Positions 27,193-36,186 of a stretch of 64,000 bases of DNA are shown one piece after another (positions within the stretch are counted from its first letter, which is position 1; the number at the start of each line of letters is the position of its first letter). The position numbers and the translations under genes were made by a program. The notes below the pieces were generated by a model, which was not told the origin of the DNA, searched no databases, and saw only the letters and a program-made list of their open reading frames with translations. The DNA comes from Calditrichota bacterium. Lineage in GTDB: Bacteria > Calditrichota > Calditrichia > Calditrichales > J004. The stretch covers positions 1-64,000 of the forward strand of contig JAJRVW010000017.1 in NCBI GenBank assembly GCA_024277115.1. Direction: 5' to 3'.

Positions 27193-28884
27193 TTATTTTT
27201 GTGGGGCCGGCAAGGTAAGTTTTATGCCGGAAGTCTCCCAGCGTTTGCGCACTTTGACACTATCGCCCCCAACAACAAATGGCTCACTGAAAGAAAATGG
27301 GAACAACCCTCCGGCAGAATATACCGCATTGCTGTCTCCATCAAAAAAGGATGAAAGCCGATAAATGCCCTCGGGCAAGTAATTTATTTTAAACCCATTT
27401 TTCCTATCTATTTTTGTTGAAAAAGAGGCGTTCTTTTTGCCAATTTCTGATGCCGTCACAAAAACAGTGGCGGCAGAGGAATTATTACGAACCACGGTTC
27501 CCGTAATTTCACCATAATCATCACCACTATTAATCTTAATATGGCGGATACGCACGCTATCAGAAAGGGAGTCGCCCCACACGTTTTTTATTTTAGACAA
27601 ATTTACTGTGAATGTATATATACTGTCTAAAGTTAAATTTTCTTTTGGTGTAAACTCTGCTTCAAATGCCGATGGAAAATTAAATATCCCTGTCACGGTA
27701 TCACCATTTTGCCTGGTCAGGGTCAGATTGCTCACTAACGATTTTTTATCGAGCGGATTATTTACTTCAAAATAAAAACTTAAGGATGGATGGGCATCCC
27801 AAACACTGTCCTTTGGGCTAAGCGTAACAACCCGAAATGTATCCTGTTGCGTAAATGAAAGTGCTGTAAATGAAAGGGATGTATCCTTGCCCATGTTTAA
27901 ACTGCTATCCGAGAAGGATTGAATAAAACTGGTGTACACTTTTCCACTGTCCATCGGGCTGGTATAAACTTCCAGCGTATTTTTCTCAGTAAGATTTTGG
28001 GAAACGGCCAAAATGGTAACAGGCGAGGTCGAAATGCTGTCACGGAGGGAAATCTGTTTTTTTGACTGAATTACGATGGGCTCGGAAAGCCTCAAATTAA
28101 TTTGACGATTATGGATTGGCCGCACAGAATTTAAACGTGGTGGGAGTGTATCAATTCTTGTTATTCTGTAATTCAGCCCAGTAAAAACAAAATCTGAAGA
28201 GTCCAAAAGCACATCGGTATAAGGCAACCCGATTTTTTCAAAATCAGCATCAATTTTTAAATTATTATTTTGGTCATCCACGGCAAACACACGGTAGCGC
28301 CCAAGTTTTAAATAATTGAGTAGAAATTTTCCACCCTTCCCCGTCTGTGAAATATATTCCGGTTTATTTTTAACAAAGGTCATTGTATCGGGGCGTGAGT
28401 TAAATGCGAAAATGGAATAAGTTTGATTTTTTTTTGTACCATAAACCTTACCAGAAATCCGTCCATGGTCAATTTTATCACCTGTCGAAAATGCCAATTG
28501 ATAGCTTTCGGCCAGCTTATTGTTTCTCAAATCCTTCACAGTGGCGCCAATGCCCACTACATAAGTTTGGTCTGTTTTTAAGGAATCTGATAAATGGATT
28601 TCGAGGTCTACATCCGATGTCCATTCAGGTTTAAACCCGATTGGCGGGGATATAAAAATGCTGTTGTTTATTGATGATTCATCAATAGATTCGGAAAAGC
28701 TGATTTTAATATCAACAAGATTTTTTACCCCGGTGGAATCAGGGGCAGGGAAAGTAAAAATGATTTCAGGCGGTGTTTTGTCTGGAGGCCCACCACCAGG
28801 CGCCCTTTTGGAAGCACACCCGGTAAATATAAAAAGTCCTGTTAAAATGAAAAAAAGACTTATTTTATGATTGATTGGGATCAT
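27193..28884 (-). CDS. Ig-like (Big_5) domain lipoprotein
   Basis: A 563-aa lipoprotein with a lipobox ending at Cys23 (FTGC) followed by a Gly/Pro-rich linker. Residues about 37-135 form a bacterial Ig-like Big_5 domain (TPPEIIFTFPAPDSTGV, then TYVVGIGATVKDL). Several more beta-sandwich stretches follow (about 140-240, 250-350, 355-450, 455-560), including a carboxypeptidase-regulatory-like fold near 455-530. No catalytic residues are evident. Proteins like this are common in Bacteroidota and relatives next to housekeeping genes, and their function is unknown. It probably forms an operon with dapF 8 bp downstream. Confidence 0.8.
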   Translation of the reverse strand: MIPINHKISLFFILTGLFIFTGCASKRAPGGGPPDKTPPEIIFTFPAPDSTGVKNLVDIKISFSESIDESSINNSIFISPPIGFKPEWTSDVDLEIHLSDSLKTDQTYVVGIGATVKDLRNNKLAESYQLAFSTGDKIDHGRISGKVYGTKKNQTYSIFAFNSRPDTMTFVKNKPEYISQTGKGGKFLLNYLKLGRYRVFAVDDQNNNLKIDADFEKIGLPYTDVLLDSSDFVFTGLNYRITRIDTLPPRLNSVRPIHNRQINLRLSEPIVIQSKKQISLRDSISTSPVTILAVSQNLTEKNTLEVYTSPMDSGKVYTSFIQSFSDSSLNMGKDTSLSFTALSFTQQDTFRVVTLSPKDSVWDAHPSLSFYFEVNNPLDKKSLVSNLTLTRQNGDTVTGIFNFPSAFEAEFTPKENLTLDSIYTFTVNLSKIKNVWGDSLSDSVRIRHIKINSGDDYGEITGTVVRNNSSAATVFVTASEIGKKNASFSTKIDRKNGFKINYLPEGIYRLSSFFDGDSNAVYSAGGLFPFSFSEPFVVGGDSVKVRKRWETSGIKLTLPAPQK

Positions 28885-29052
28885 CCTTCAAAATATATAA
28901 ATGAGGTGGATATTGCATTACTTTTAATAAACAGGCACGCCTGGCATAAAAAGCAGTAAATAATTTATGATCTACATTTAAACCCGCAACACCTTTTGAT
29001 AATCTTCCGCCATTAAGGTCAAGGGTATCAAAATTTATGTGCATGACGAATC

Positions 29053-29083
29053 CAAAAGAGAAAACCCCGGATAGCCGGGGTTT
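29053..29083 (-). terminator. Terminator of the ffh-rplS operon, overlapping the rplS stop codon
   Basis: A 9-bp GC-rich stem (AAACCCCGG at 29062-29070, partner 29075-29083) with a 4-nt loop is followed on the minus strand by TTTTCTCTTTT. The first arm overlaps the TAA of rplS (29082-29084), an unusually tight arrangement. Confidence 0.85.
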
Positions 29084-29420
29084 ATTTTTCTTTAATACGC
29101 GCTGCTTTTCCTCGAAGAGATCGTAAATAGTAAAGTTTTGATCTTCTAACTTTTCCTTTTCTAAGCACTTTAACCGAGGCAATACGCGGGGAATGAATAG
29201 GAAAAATCCTTTCAACACCCACATTATGCGAAATCTTACGGACTGTAAAAGTTTTATTAATTCCACCACCACGGATTTTTATTACAACACCCTCAAACAA
29301 CTGAATTCTTTCTTTTTCACCTTCAACCACGCGCACCTGGACGGCAACGGTATCGCCGGGATGAAACTCAGGTAAATCTGTCCGAAGCTGTTCTGCTGTT
29401 ACTTTATGAAGAATATCCAT
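29082..29420 (-). CDS. rplS: 50S ribosomal protein L19
   Basis: A 112-aa ribosomal protein of the large subunit at the interface with the small subunit. The family blocks are all visible: [49 protein letters not shown] and RRSKLYYLR. The start is placed at the ATG at 29420 with a GGGA site upstream; an in-frame TTG four codons earlier is unlikely. It is the last gene of the ffh-rpsP-khpA-rimM-trmD-rplS operon, 12 bp after trmD, and is followed at once by a terminator. Confidence 0.97.
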   Translation of the reverse strand: MDILHKVTAEQLRTDLPEFHPGDTVAVQVRVVEGEKERIQLFEGVVIKIRGGGINKTFTVRKISHNVGVERIFPIHSPRIASVKVLRKGKVRRSKLYYLRSLRGKAARIKEK

Positions 29421-29432
29421 TATATTTCCCAA

Positions 29433-30140
29433 TTATTTTATTGATTCAATATATTCGCTATATAGATCAGGTCGTTTATTTTTAGTTATTTCAATTTTTT
29501 GTTTATTACGCCACTTTTTAATTTTTTCGTGATTGCCACTCACAAGCACATCCGGTACCTTCACATCCCTAAAAACCTCCGGTCGTGTATAATAAGGCGA
29601 ATCGAGCAATTTATCAGAAAATGAATCTGTCCAGGCAGAATCGATATCTTTTAAAACACCTGGCAAAAGCCGTACAATCGAGTCTACAACAACCAACGCA
29701 CTAATCTCACCGGAGCTGAGAATATAATCCCCGATAGAAAGTTCGTCTATTTTAAAAAAATTATGGATGCGCTGATCGATCCCTTTATAATGCCCACATA
29801 AAAATATAAGATGCTTTTTAAGGCATAATTGTGTTGCCCTTTTCTGGCTGAAACATTCACCTCGTGGCGACATTAAGATAATTTGAGCCTCTTTAATACA
29901 TGCCTCTTTGTCAATATTTTCAAGGCAGCGTACAAAAGGCTCAACTTTTAAAACCATCCCGGCACCACCGCCATAGGGATAATCATCTATTGTCCGGTGT
30001 TTGTCGTCCGTATAATCACGTAAATCATGCAGATAAATTTCGACAGCATTTTTATTTCTGCCTTTTTTTATCATACTTTCGTTCAAGGCAGATTTTAATA
30101 TCTCCGGAAAACCGGTAATAATATCAATTCTTAAAGCCAT
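29433..30140 (-). CDS. trmD: tRNA (guanine-N1)-methyltransferase
   Basis: A 235-aa enzyme that methylates G37 of tRNAs with G36 using S-adenosylmethionine. The trefoil-knot signatures are present: RIDIITGFPE, PYGGGAGMV, ILMSPRGE, CGHYKGIDQR and SIGDYILSSGE, then PYYTRPEVF and the NHEKIKKWR block. I prefer the ATG at 30140; a GTG at 30149 overlaps the rimM stop by 4 nt and could also serve, which would fit translational coupling. It lies between rimM and rplS in the standard order. Confidence 0.96.
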   Translation of the reverse strand: MALRIDIITGFPEILKSALNESMIKKGRNKNAVEIYLHDLRDYTDDKHRTIDDYPYGGGAGMVLKVEPFVRCLENIDKEACIKEAQIILMSPRGECFSQKRATQLCLKKHLIFLCGHYKGIDQRIHNFFKIDELSIGDYILSSGEISALVVVDSIVRLLPGVLKDIDSAWTDSFSDKLLDSPYYTRPEVFRDVKVPDVLVSGNHEKIKKWRNKQKIEITKNKRPDLYSEYIESIK

Positions 30141-30145
30141 CTTGC

Positions 30146-30655
30146 TCACCCTAAAAGGCCGTCAATAATTTTTATGGTAACTTTTCGGGCCTGCATATCT
30201 ACCTTTTTCACTATCTCTTTTACAAGTGGAATCAGGTGCGATACCTCAGCATTCTGTTTTACAAGAAGTAAATCCTGCTCCGGATAAGTCTCAATGTCCT
30301 CAACTTTCCCGATAGCCTCCCCTTCTTCGGTGACTACATCCATACCGATCAACTGATGATGATAAAACTCATCCTTTTCAAGGGGATATAATTCCGTTTC
30401 AGGGATATACACATATTTATTTCGTAGAGTTTCTGCTTCGTTACGTGAATCGATATTTTTAATCTTGATAAAAACACAGCCTTTGGCAAACCATGTTTTT
30501 TCAATTTCAACCGATTCGGTCAACCCTTCATCAAGGTACAACTCAGAAAGCTCTTCAAAATGTTCGGGAAAAGAAGTAATAATCTCAGCTTTCACCTCGC
30601 CTTTAATACCTTGCGGTTTTAAAATTTTCCCGATTAAATATACTGGAGCAGAAAT
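30146..30655 (-). CDS. rimM: 16S rRNA processing protein RimM, with probable ATT start
   Basis: RimM binds S19 and helps mature the 30S head. From the GTG at 30595 the protein would lack its first strand; the frame stays open upstream and encodes the missing family N-terminus (VYLIGKILKPQGIKGEV). No ATG, GTG or TTG lies in that extension, but an ATT at 30653-30655 is preceded by AAAGGA with a 6-nt spacer, giving a 169-aa protein of normal length. AUU starts are known for infC and are rare elsewhere. The PRC-barrel domain (HHQLIGMDVV, PEQDLLLV, LIPLV) is intact. A G-to-T change of an ATG is the alternative. It starts 18 bp after khpA. Confidence 0.88.
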   Translation of the reverse strand: MSAPVYLIGKILKPQGIKGEVKAEIITSFPEHFEELSELYLDEGLTESVEIEKTWFAKGCVFIKIKNIDSRNEAETLRNKYVYIPETELYPLEKDEFYHHQLIGMDVVTEEGEAIGKVEDIETYPEQDLLLVKQNAEVSHLIPLVKEIVKKVDMQARKVTIKIIDGLLG

Positions 30656-30673
30656 GGTATATCCTTTATAAAA

Positions 30674-30904
30674 CTATTCAAGTATTTCAAGAACAGCGCG
30701 TTTGCCGGCTTTTGCCGAAGCCGCAGCAAGTAAGGTCCGGATAGATTTGGCAGTCTGCCCTCTCTTTCCAATCACCTTGCCCAAGTCGCCATCACCAACA
30801 CGAAGTTCAAAAACGGTTACCCGTTCCCCTTCAACTTCTGAAACGACAACCTCTTCAGGTTTATCAACGAGATGTTTAGCTATAAATTCAACGAATTCCT
30901 TCAT
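30674..30904 (-). CDS. khpA: KH domain RNA-binding protein KhpA
   Basis: A 76-aa single KH domain protein. The GxxG RNA-binding loop is visible as VIGKRGQTA (about residues 43-51), preceded by LRVGDGDLG. KhpA works in RNA binding with KhpB in some bacteria. Its place between rpsP and rimM matches the conserved order of this operon in many phyla. Length and motif leave little doubt about the family. Confidence 0.94.
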   Translation of the reverse strand: MKEFVEFIAKHLVDKPEEVVVSEVEGERVTVFELRVGDGDLGKVIGKRGQTAKSIRTLLAAASAKAGKRAVLEILE

Positions 30905-30969
30905 ATCGATATCCTCCGAAAATAATTAAACCAGTTTGAGCGCAATTATTTGAATAGCTTTATATCGTT

Positions 30970-31509
30970 TTAATCTTCTTTTGTTTCTTCGTCGGCTGCT
31001 GCTTCTGCTTTTTCTTCGGTTGCTTCTTCTTCAGGGGTCGCCTCAGCAGCTACTTTTTCTTCCTCAGCTTTTTTGGCTGCCTCTACTTCAGCTTCTTCGG
31101 CCTTTTTAGCTTCGGCTTCTTCAGCGGCTTTTTTTGCTATCTTTTCTGATTCGGATTTAGAAACTTTGTCTTCGGCACGCTGTGCTTTTTCTACTTGTGT
31201 CTTTTCCCAAGCTTCCATTTCCGATGCTATTTTTGCTTCATCTGCACCCTGTTTCGTTAAAGTCCACTTTAACCATAAACCTTTTCCACGAAGCAAGCTT
31301 TTTACTGTATCTGTAGGCTGTGCCCCATTAGATAACCAATAAAAAACCCTATCCTCTTTGCATTCCACTTTATGTGGCTGTGCAACAGGATCATAGGTGC
31401 CAACATTCTCAATAAAGCGTCCATCACGTGCGGCGCGGCTATCTGCGGCAACGATCCGGTAAAATGGTTTTTTCTTCTTACCCATTCGCTTTAGTCTTAA
31501 CTTAACCAA
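30970..31509 (-). CDS. rpsP: 30S ribosomal protein S16 with acidic/Ala-Lys-rich tail
   Basis: The first 85 residues are a normal S16: [31 protein letters not shown] and VGTYDP, then [15 protein letters not shown]. From about residue 95 a 85-residue low-complexity tail rich in Ala, Glu and Lys follows, ending DEETKED; such tails occur in FCB ribosomal S16 and are probably a charged extended or helical region. The start is a TTG with GGAGG seven nucleotides upstream; no better codon fits. It follows ffh by 23 bp. Confidence 0.96.
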   Translation of the reverse strand: MVKLRLKRMGKKKKPFYRIVAADSRAARDGRFIENVGTYDPVAQPHKVECKEDRVFYWLSNGAQPTDTVKSLLRGKGLWLKWTLTKQGADEAKIASEMEAWEKTQVEKAQRAEDKVSKSESEKIAKKAAEEAEAKKAEEAEVEAAKKAEEEKVAAEATPEEEATEEKAEAAADEETKED

Positions 31510-31532
31510 AATTAAACCTCCAGTAATTATTA

Positions 31533-32858
31533 TCAGGCCATATTAAAGGGCAAACCTTTTAACCCTTTAAATGATTTGCCTTTCATTTGTTTTATCATTT
31601 TTTTCATTTGTTCGTACTGCTTCATCAATTGGTTTACATCCTGCACACGGGTACCGCTTCCATTGGCTATCCTTTTTCTGCGGCTGCCATTTAGTATCTT
31701 AGGTTGTCGGCGTTCCTGAAACGTCATGGAATTAATGATCGCTTCTGTGCGTGTAAAAGCTTTTGGGTCTACTTTGGCATTTTTTAATTGCCCGCCCATC
31801 CCGGGGATCATCCCAAGGAGGTTTTCTAAAGAACCCATTTTTTTTATTTGTTGTAACTGATCCTGAAAATCTTCCAACGTAAACTCATTACGCCGGAGTC
31901 TTTCTTCCATCTTCTCAGCTTTATCTGAATCGTAACTATCCTGTGCCCGTTCCACAAAACTGACAATATCGCCCATACCAAGTATACGCGATGCCATGCG
32001 ATCTGGATAAAATTGCTCAATCGCATCAGGCTTCTCCCCGGTGCCAATAAATTTAATCGGCTTGCCTGTAACGGCACGGATAGAAAGAGCTGCCCCGCCG
32101 CGTGAGTCGCCATCCATTTTTGTTAGGACAACACCGCCATGATCAAGACGGTCGGCAAATTCCTTCGCCGTATTTACTGCATCTTGCCCCGTCATACCAT
32201 CCGCCACAAAAAGGATCTCATGTGGACGTACACGGTTTTTAATATTAACCAGCTCACGCATCATTTGCTCGTCGATATGCAACCGACCGGCCGTATCTAA
32301 AATGATGGTATCACAAAGTTGGCGCCGTGCTTCACTAACGGCATTAAAACCAATCTTTACAGGATCGCCAATACCCTCATCATATACGGGCACGTTTAAG
32401 CCCTGGCCCAACACACGCAATTGCTGTATCGCAGCAGGCCTGTACACATCTAACGCGGCTAGCATGGGTTTTCTTCCCCGCGCTTGCAGAAAATGCGCCA
32501 GCTTTGCACAAAATGTGGTTTTACCGGAACCCTGTAAACCTGTTACCATGATGATAGAAGGTGGAATGCCGGCTGATTTTAACTGGGTTGTGGACGTACC
32601 AAGAAGTTTAACGAGTTCATCGTTTACAATTTTTACAATAAACTGACCAGGCGTAACACTTTTTATGACTTCTTCACCCAGTGCTTTTTCTTGTACAGAT
32701 TGGATAAAATCTTTTACAACTTTATAATTAACATCCGCTTCTAACAGGGCGCGCCGAATCTCTTTAAGAGAGTCGGAAATATTTTTCTCACTTAACTTCC
32801 CGTAGCCGCGCAGTTTGCGTAAGGTTGATTCCAGTTTTCCAGTTAAATCTTCAAGCAT
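31533..32858 (-). CDS. ffh: Signal recognition particle protein Ffh
   Basis: A 441-aa SRP54 GTPase that, with 4.5S RNA, targets nascent membrane proteins to FtsY. N domain helices (about 1-85), then the G domain with P-loop GLQGSGKTT (about 104-112), DTAGRLHID, and [14 protein letters not shown], and the methionine-rich M domain at the C-terminus (MSFQ-type helix, [14 protein letters not shown]). I start at the ATG at 32858 ([11 protein letters not shown]), which matches the family; an upstream in-frame TTG at 32888 would add ten atypical residues. It is the first gene of the ribosomal operon. Confidence 0.97.
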   Translation of the reverse strand: MLEDLTGKLESTLRKLRGYGKLSEKNISDSLKEIRRALLEADVNYKVVKDFIQSVQEKALGEEVIKSVTPGQFIVKIVNDELVKLLGTSTTQLKSAGIPPSIIMVTGLQGSGKTTFCAKLAHFLQARGRKPMLAALDVYRPAAIQQLRVLGQGLNVPVYDEGIGDPVKIGFNAVSEARRQLCDTIILDTAGRLHIDEQMMRELVNIKNRVRPHEILFVADGMTGQDAVNTAKEFADRLDHGGVVLTKMDGDSRGGAALSIRAVTGKPIKFIGTGEKPDAIEQFYPDRMASRILGMGDIVSFVERAQDSYDSDKAEKMEERLRRNEFTLEDFQDQLQQIKKMGSLENLLGMIPGMGGQLKNAKVDPKAFTRTEAIINSMTFQERRQPKILNGSRRKRIANGSGTRVQDVNQLMKQYEQMKKMIKQMKGKSFKGLKGLPFNMA

Positions 32859-32978
32859 CCTTTTCAGTCCAAAACATTTAGTCGCCAAATATACAAATTG
32901 AAGTTCTCATAATCAATATATTGCGTATTAAAGCTTTTATTTTTTTCAGGCGATTGTAAAAGCGGGCAGAAGATGGTT

Positions 32979-34307
32979 CTATCCTCTTTTTAAGATAGCC
33001 GAGAAACTTCCATCCATGGTGTGTTTATGCGGGTAGGTACTTATAAAACATTCATCAATCAGGTCGTCAATATTTTTAACCTGTGATGTAGAAACACTTT
33101 TTATTTGCAGGTTTAAATCCGGGGAATTTATAAGGGATTTTACAACTTTATGGTTTTCATTTTTATCGACCGAGCATGTACTGTAAACCATCATACCACT
33201 TTTTAACAGATGGTCGGGTATATTTTTCATTATTTCAAATTGAAGCCGGCTAAACTCTGCCACCTCTTTTTCTGTACGACGCCATTTAATATCCGGGTGT
33301 TTACCGATCACACCTTGCCCGGAACAGGGGGCGTCGATAAGGATTTTTTTAAATTTTCTCTTAAAAGGCAGATTGCGGGCATCGGCAACCACAAGGCTGC
33401 CCATCAGGCCAAGTCGCTCCATATTTTCTTTTACACGTTTCAAACGTGATAAATCCGAATCTACCGCCACGGCCAATTTTAGATCCGGGGTGTTTTCCAA
33501 TACTTGTGTAAACTTCCCGCCGGGGGCAGCGCATACATCTAAAAATGTATCATCTTCTTTTAATTGTAATAATTTTGGCGGTATGGCCGCACTTTCATCC
33601 TGAACAGAGCACAGGCCTTTTTCAAACAATCCTGCTTCGCGTATCAGGCCGATTTGTTTTATTTTAAAATAATTATCAAACCGTTTCGACTGTTCAAACT
33701 CGATGTCATTTATTTTTAATAGCTCTACAAATTTATCAATCTCTATTTTCTGAAGGTTAACACGGATGTCAAACTCGGGTACCTGATTAAGAGCCTTGCA
33801 TAGCTCTTGCGTGAAACTTATCCCCCAAAAATCGACCCAGCGGCGCACAAGCCACTTGGGAAAAGAGAACATTGTTGAAATATCTGTTTTCTGATTGGCG
33901 GATTTTTCTTTTTTTAGATTGCTTTTTTGCCTCAAAAAAGAACGAAGGATAGCATTAACTAATTTCCCGGCACGGTCGTTTACCCTTAATTTTGCAAGGT
34001 TTACATATTCGTTTACCGAGGCATGATCGGGGATGTGGTACATAAAATTAATTTCATACAAACCCATGCGCAGTATAATTTTAATTTTTGTCAATAATTT
34101 GGGATAGTATCCTTTGTATAGCTTGGATGCATACCAGTCCAATAACGCACTATGCCGTAAAACACCCGATGTAAGATTTTTTATATGGCGCCGTTCATTG
34201 CTTTCGAGCGCACTTTTTAAAATTTCATCGGCCTCTATCACATCTAAGCGGCCAAGTGATTTTTCAAATTGTCTTAATATATGATATGCTGTAATTCGCT
34301 CGCTCAT
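32979..34307 (-). CDS. rsmB: 16S rRNA (cytosine-967-C5)-methyltransferase
   Basis: A 442-aa enzyme. Residues about 1-140 form the NusB-like N-terminal domain (AYHILRQFEK, RMGLYEINFM), and the rest is the RsmB methyltransferase: SAM-binding LDVCAAPGGKFTQ (about 255-267), the motif IV DAPCSGQGVIGKHPDIKW with the catalytic-cycle cysteine, and motif VI YSTCSVDKNEN with the nucleophilic cysteine. It methylates C967 in the 30S decoding region. It is transcribed on its own between ffh and the DUF5683 genes. Confidence 0.95.
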   Translation of the reverse strand: MSERITAYHILRQFEKSLGRLDVIEADEILKSALESNERRHIKNLTSGVLRHSALLDWYASKLYKGYYPKLLTKIKIILRMGLYEINFMYHIPDHASVNEYVNLAKLRVNDRAGKLVNAILRSFLRQKSNLKKEKSANQKTDISTMFSFPKWLVRRWVDFWGISFTQELCKALNQVPEFDIRVNLQKIEIDKFVELLKINDIEFEQSKRFDNYFKIKQIGLIREAGLFEKGLCSVQDESAAIPPKLLQLKEDDTFLDVCAAPGGKFTQVLENTPDLKLAVAVDSDLSRLKRVKENMERLGLMGSLVVADARNLPFKRKFKKILIDAPCSGQGVIGKHPDIKWRRTEKEVAEFSRLQFEIMKNIPDHLLKSGMMVYSTCSVDKNENHKVVKSLINSPDLNLQIKSVSTSQVKNIDDLIDECFISTYPHKHTMDGSFSAILKRG

Positions 34308-34379
34308 TGCCCGATCTGCTTATTTTTTAAATTTATCATGATGATTGATTGCAGTTTTAAATCGAGGATATACTGACTC

Positions 34380-35141
34380 TTAAAAAGACTGGGACAAGGC
34401 AATCCCGATATAATTATTTTGTACCTGAGATGATTTTACAACAAAATTATAATTAAAAGAATTGACGGCAATTGATTTATTGTGTTTACGCGCCAGTCGC
34501 ATCGCATTAATTGCACTTACAAGGTGGTTCACCAAAATGGCGGTGTAAAAATAAATATCCCTGCTTTTTATATCGACACTCTTCAATCTTTTCTCGTCAT
34601 AAGAAAAGCGATTTTTTTTGCTGTCCCATTGCCAAAAATTTGCTTTTGTCTCATCATAGATTTCATCAAGACGCCGCTCATTTGCCCTGCGGCTATTATA
34701 GGCATAAATATCATCAAACTTGCCAATACTTACCCAATACTGGTCGTCCTCTTTTCCACCACTGCTTACACCCGCGTGTTGACGGGCATAGGCCTTATAA
34801 TCTTTTTCCAAAGAGCTGGCGTGGTAATCGTTTAGAAAAAAGCCGCCCCACGCTAAAACTTCTACGCCAAAAAATATTTTACTTTGGCTTGTGTTGCCCA
34901 CATAATATTCACCGGCGCCTGGCAAAACCAAACTTAACAATAAGGCCGTCCCAATCGATTTTTTTTCGGGTTGGTCAAACTGAAAATTAAAAGCAGAATT
35001 TTTCAAGACTGTTTTAATTTTTGTAGACGTTACATCCGCGTTTATAATTGCCGTATTGTTCGGTAATTTAAAAAGCGGTTCCTGAGCCTGCAAAACAATT
35101 ACCGAGAATAGAATAAGCAACACTGTTTTTTTCATTCGCAT
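34380..35141 (-). CDS. DUF5683-like membrane protein (paralog 1)
   Basis: A 253-aa protein with a signal peptide (about 1-20) and one hydrophobic pair (about 63-105) containing LLSLVLPGAGEYYVGN and VLAWGGFFLND. The PGAGxYY pattern is typical of the DUF5683 family, found in Bacteroidota and relatives and of unknown function. A C-terminal hydrophobic segment (FYTAILVNHLVSAINAMRLARKH) follows a conserved HLVSAINA motif. A second protein of the same architecture lies 30 bp upstream, so the two arose by tandem duplication. Confidence 0.8.
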   Translation of the reverse strand: MRMKKTVLLILFSVIVLQAQEPLFKLPNNTAIINADVTSTKIKTVLKNSAFNFQFDQPEKKSIGTALLLSLVLPGAGEYYVGNTSQSKIFFGVEVLAWGGFFLNDYHASSLEKDYKAYARQHAGVSSGGKEDDQYWVSIGKFDDIYAYNSRRANERRLDEIYDETKANFWQWDSKKNRFSYDEKRLKSVDIKSRDIYFYTAILVNHLVSAINAMRLARKHNKSIAVNSFNYNFVVKSSQVQNNYIGIALSQSF

Positions 35142-35171
35142 TTATATTTCTTTCTTTTTTCTTTATTCAAT

Positions 35172-36098
35172 CTACCAGGATAATGCCAATCCGTATGTGT
35201 CCACACGTTCTCCCGCATATAATTTCTGATCAGCATAAATCGAATAACTTAACCCGGCGTTATAACCCTTTGTTGAAAAAGCAGCATCAATGGCGCTGGC
35301 AAGGTGGTTTATCAATATGATCCGTGTCATACTTGTAGCGGTGGAATAAAAGTCATTACTTGTATTTCTTAGATGTTTATACTTTTTTACATCGGGCGTC
35401 AACGCAATTGTTTCCGGGTTAAAATCATAATAGGTCCAATCATCCAACTCGGTCCAGCCCGAGCCAAATTGCCCCAGATATTTATAGATCATTTCGTAGT
35501 ACTGCTGCGTTTTGGTGCTTGGCAACGTGTGTGTAAAACGAGGATATCCGCCATTTGTCTCCAAATATCTCAACCGGTCGATGGCGCCATCTATCTCAGA
35601 TTGAGGTACGATTCCATTGGCATCGGGGTTTAGCTCTGCCCTGTCCCAGTTTCCTTTTTCCACAGCCTTATCATAAATCCTGCTCCAATAATACTGCTCG
35701 CTCCAATTGGCATCGCCAAAACGTTTCATCTCCCTATCCCTGGTCTTGCCTTTGTCGTTATAAACAAAATAGCCCGACCAGGCTGCAATCTCGACCACGG
35801 CAAATAATGCACTTTTCCAATATGACTCTGTGTAATATTGCCCCGCACCTGGTAAAACCGCTGAAAACATGACCGCTTTAAAGCTGGATTTTCTTTTAGA
35901 TTCTTTCGCTAGCTCTTGCTTGGTCTGTGCTTTAACGTCTTGCAGCAATTCAAATTTTTTCTGATTGTACCCAAGCTGAAAAGGCTTTTCTTTCCCAACC
36001 AGCTGCCCGGCATTGAAAGATTTCGTTAAACCGGTAAGATTATCGCCGGCAAACAAATTTGAGAAGAATAGAATTAGAACAAAAAGTATTTTTTTCAT
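35172..36098 (-). CDS. DUF5683-like membrane protein (paralog 2)
   Basis: A 308-aa relative of the downstream gene. The start is taken at the ATG at 36098 with an AAAGGA site 6 nt upstream. After a signal peptide (about 1-17) comes a hydrophobic pair with AVMFSAVLPGAGQYYTESYWK and VVEIAAWSGYFVYNDKG, then a longer region with WSEQYYWSRIYD and a C-terminal RIILINHLASAIDAAF motif matching the HLVSAINA of its paralog. It is about 55 residues longer in the middle. Function unknown. The pair sits downstream of the propeller/barrel protein and may be co-expressed with it (73-bp gap). Confidence 0.8.
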   Translation of the reverse strand: MKKILFVLILFFSNLFAGDNLTGLTKSFNAGQLVGKEKPFQLGYNQKKFELLQDVKAQTKQELAKESKRKSSFKAVMFSAVLPGAGQYYTESYWKSALFAVVEIAAWSGYFVYNDKGKTRDREMKRFGDANWSEQYYWSRIYDKAVEKGNWDRAELNPDANGIVPQSEIDGAIDRLRYLETNGGYPRFTHTLPSTKTQQYYEMIYKYLGQFGSGWTELDDWTYYDFNPETIALTPDVKKYKHLRNTSNDFYSTATSMTRIILINHLASAIDAAFSTKGYNAGLSYSIYADQKLYAGERVDTYGLALSW

Positions 36099-36186
36099 AA
36101 TGGTTCCTTTCATGCTAAATACACGACTAATAATTGTCCTAAAAAATAAAAATCAATCATTAATCCAACGAGCCACAAATGAGCCC

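Noticed and set aside
28865..29272. A 135-codon minus-strand frame downstream of rplS, with a shorter 60-codon version from an ATG at 29044.
   Set aside because: The long version overlaps rplS in another frame and runs through its terminator. The short version lacks a ribosome-binding site, overlaps the next gene and matches nothing I recognise.
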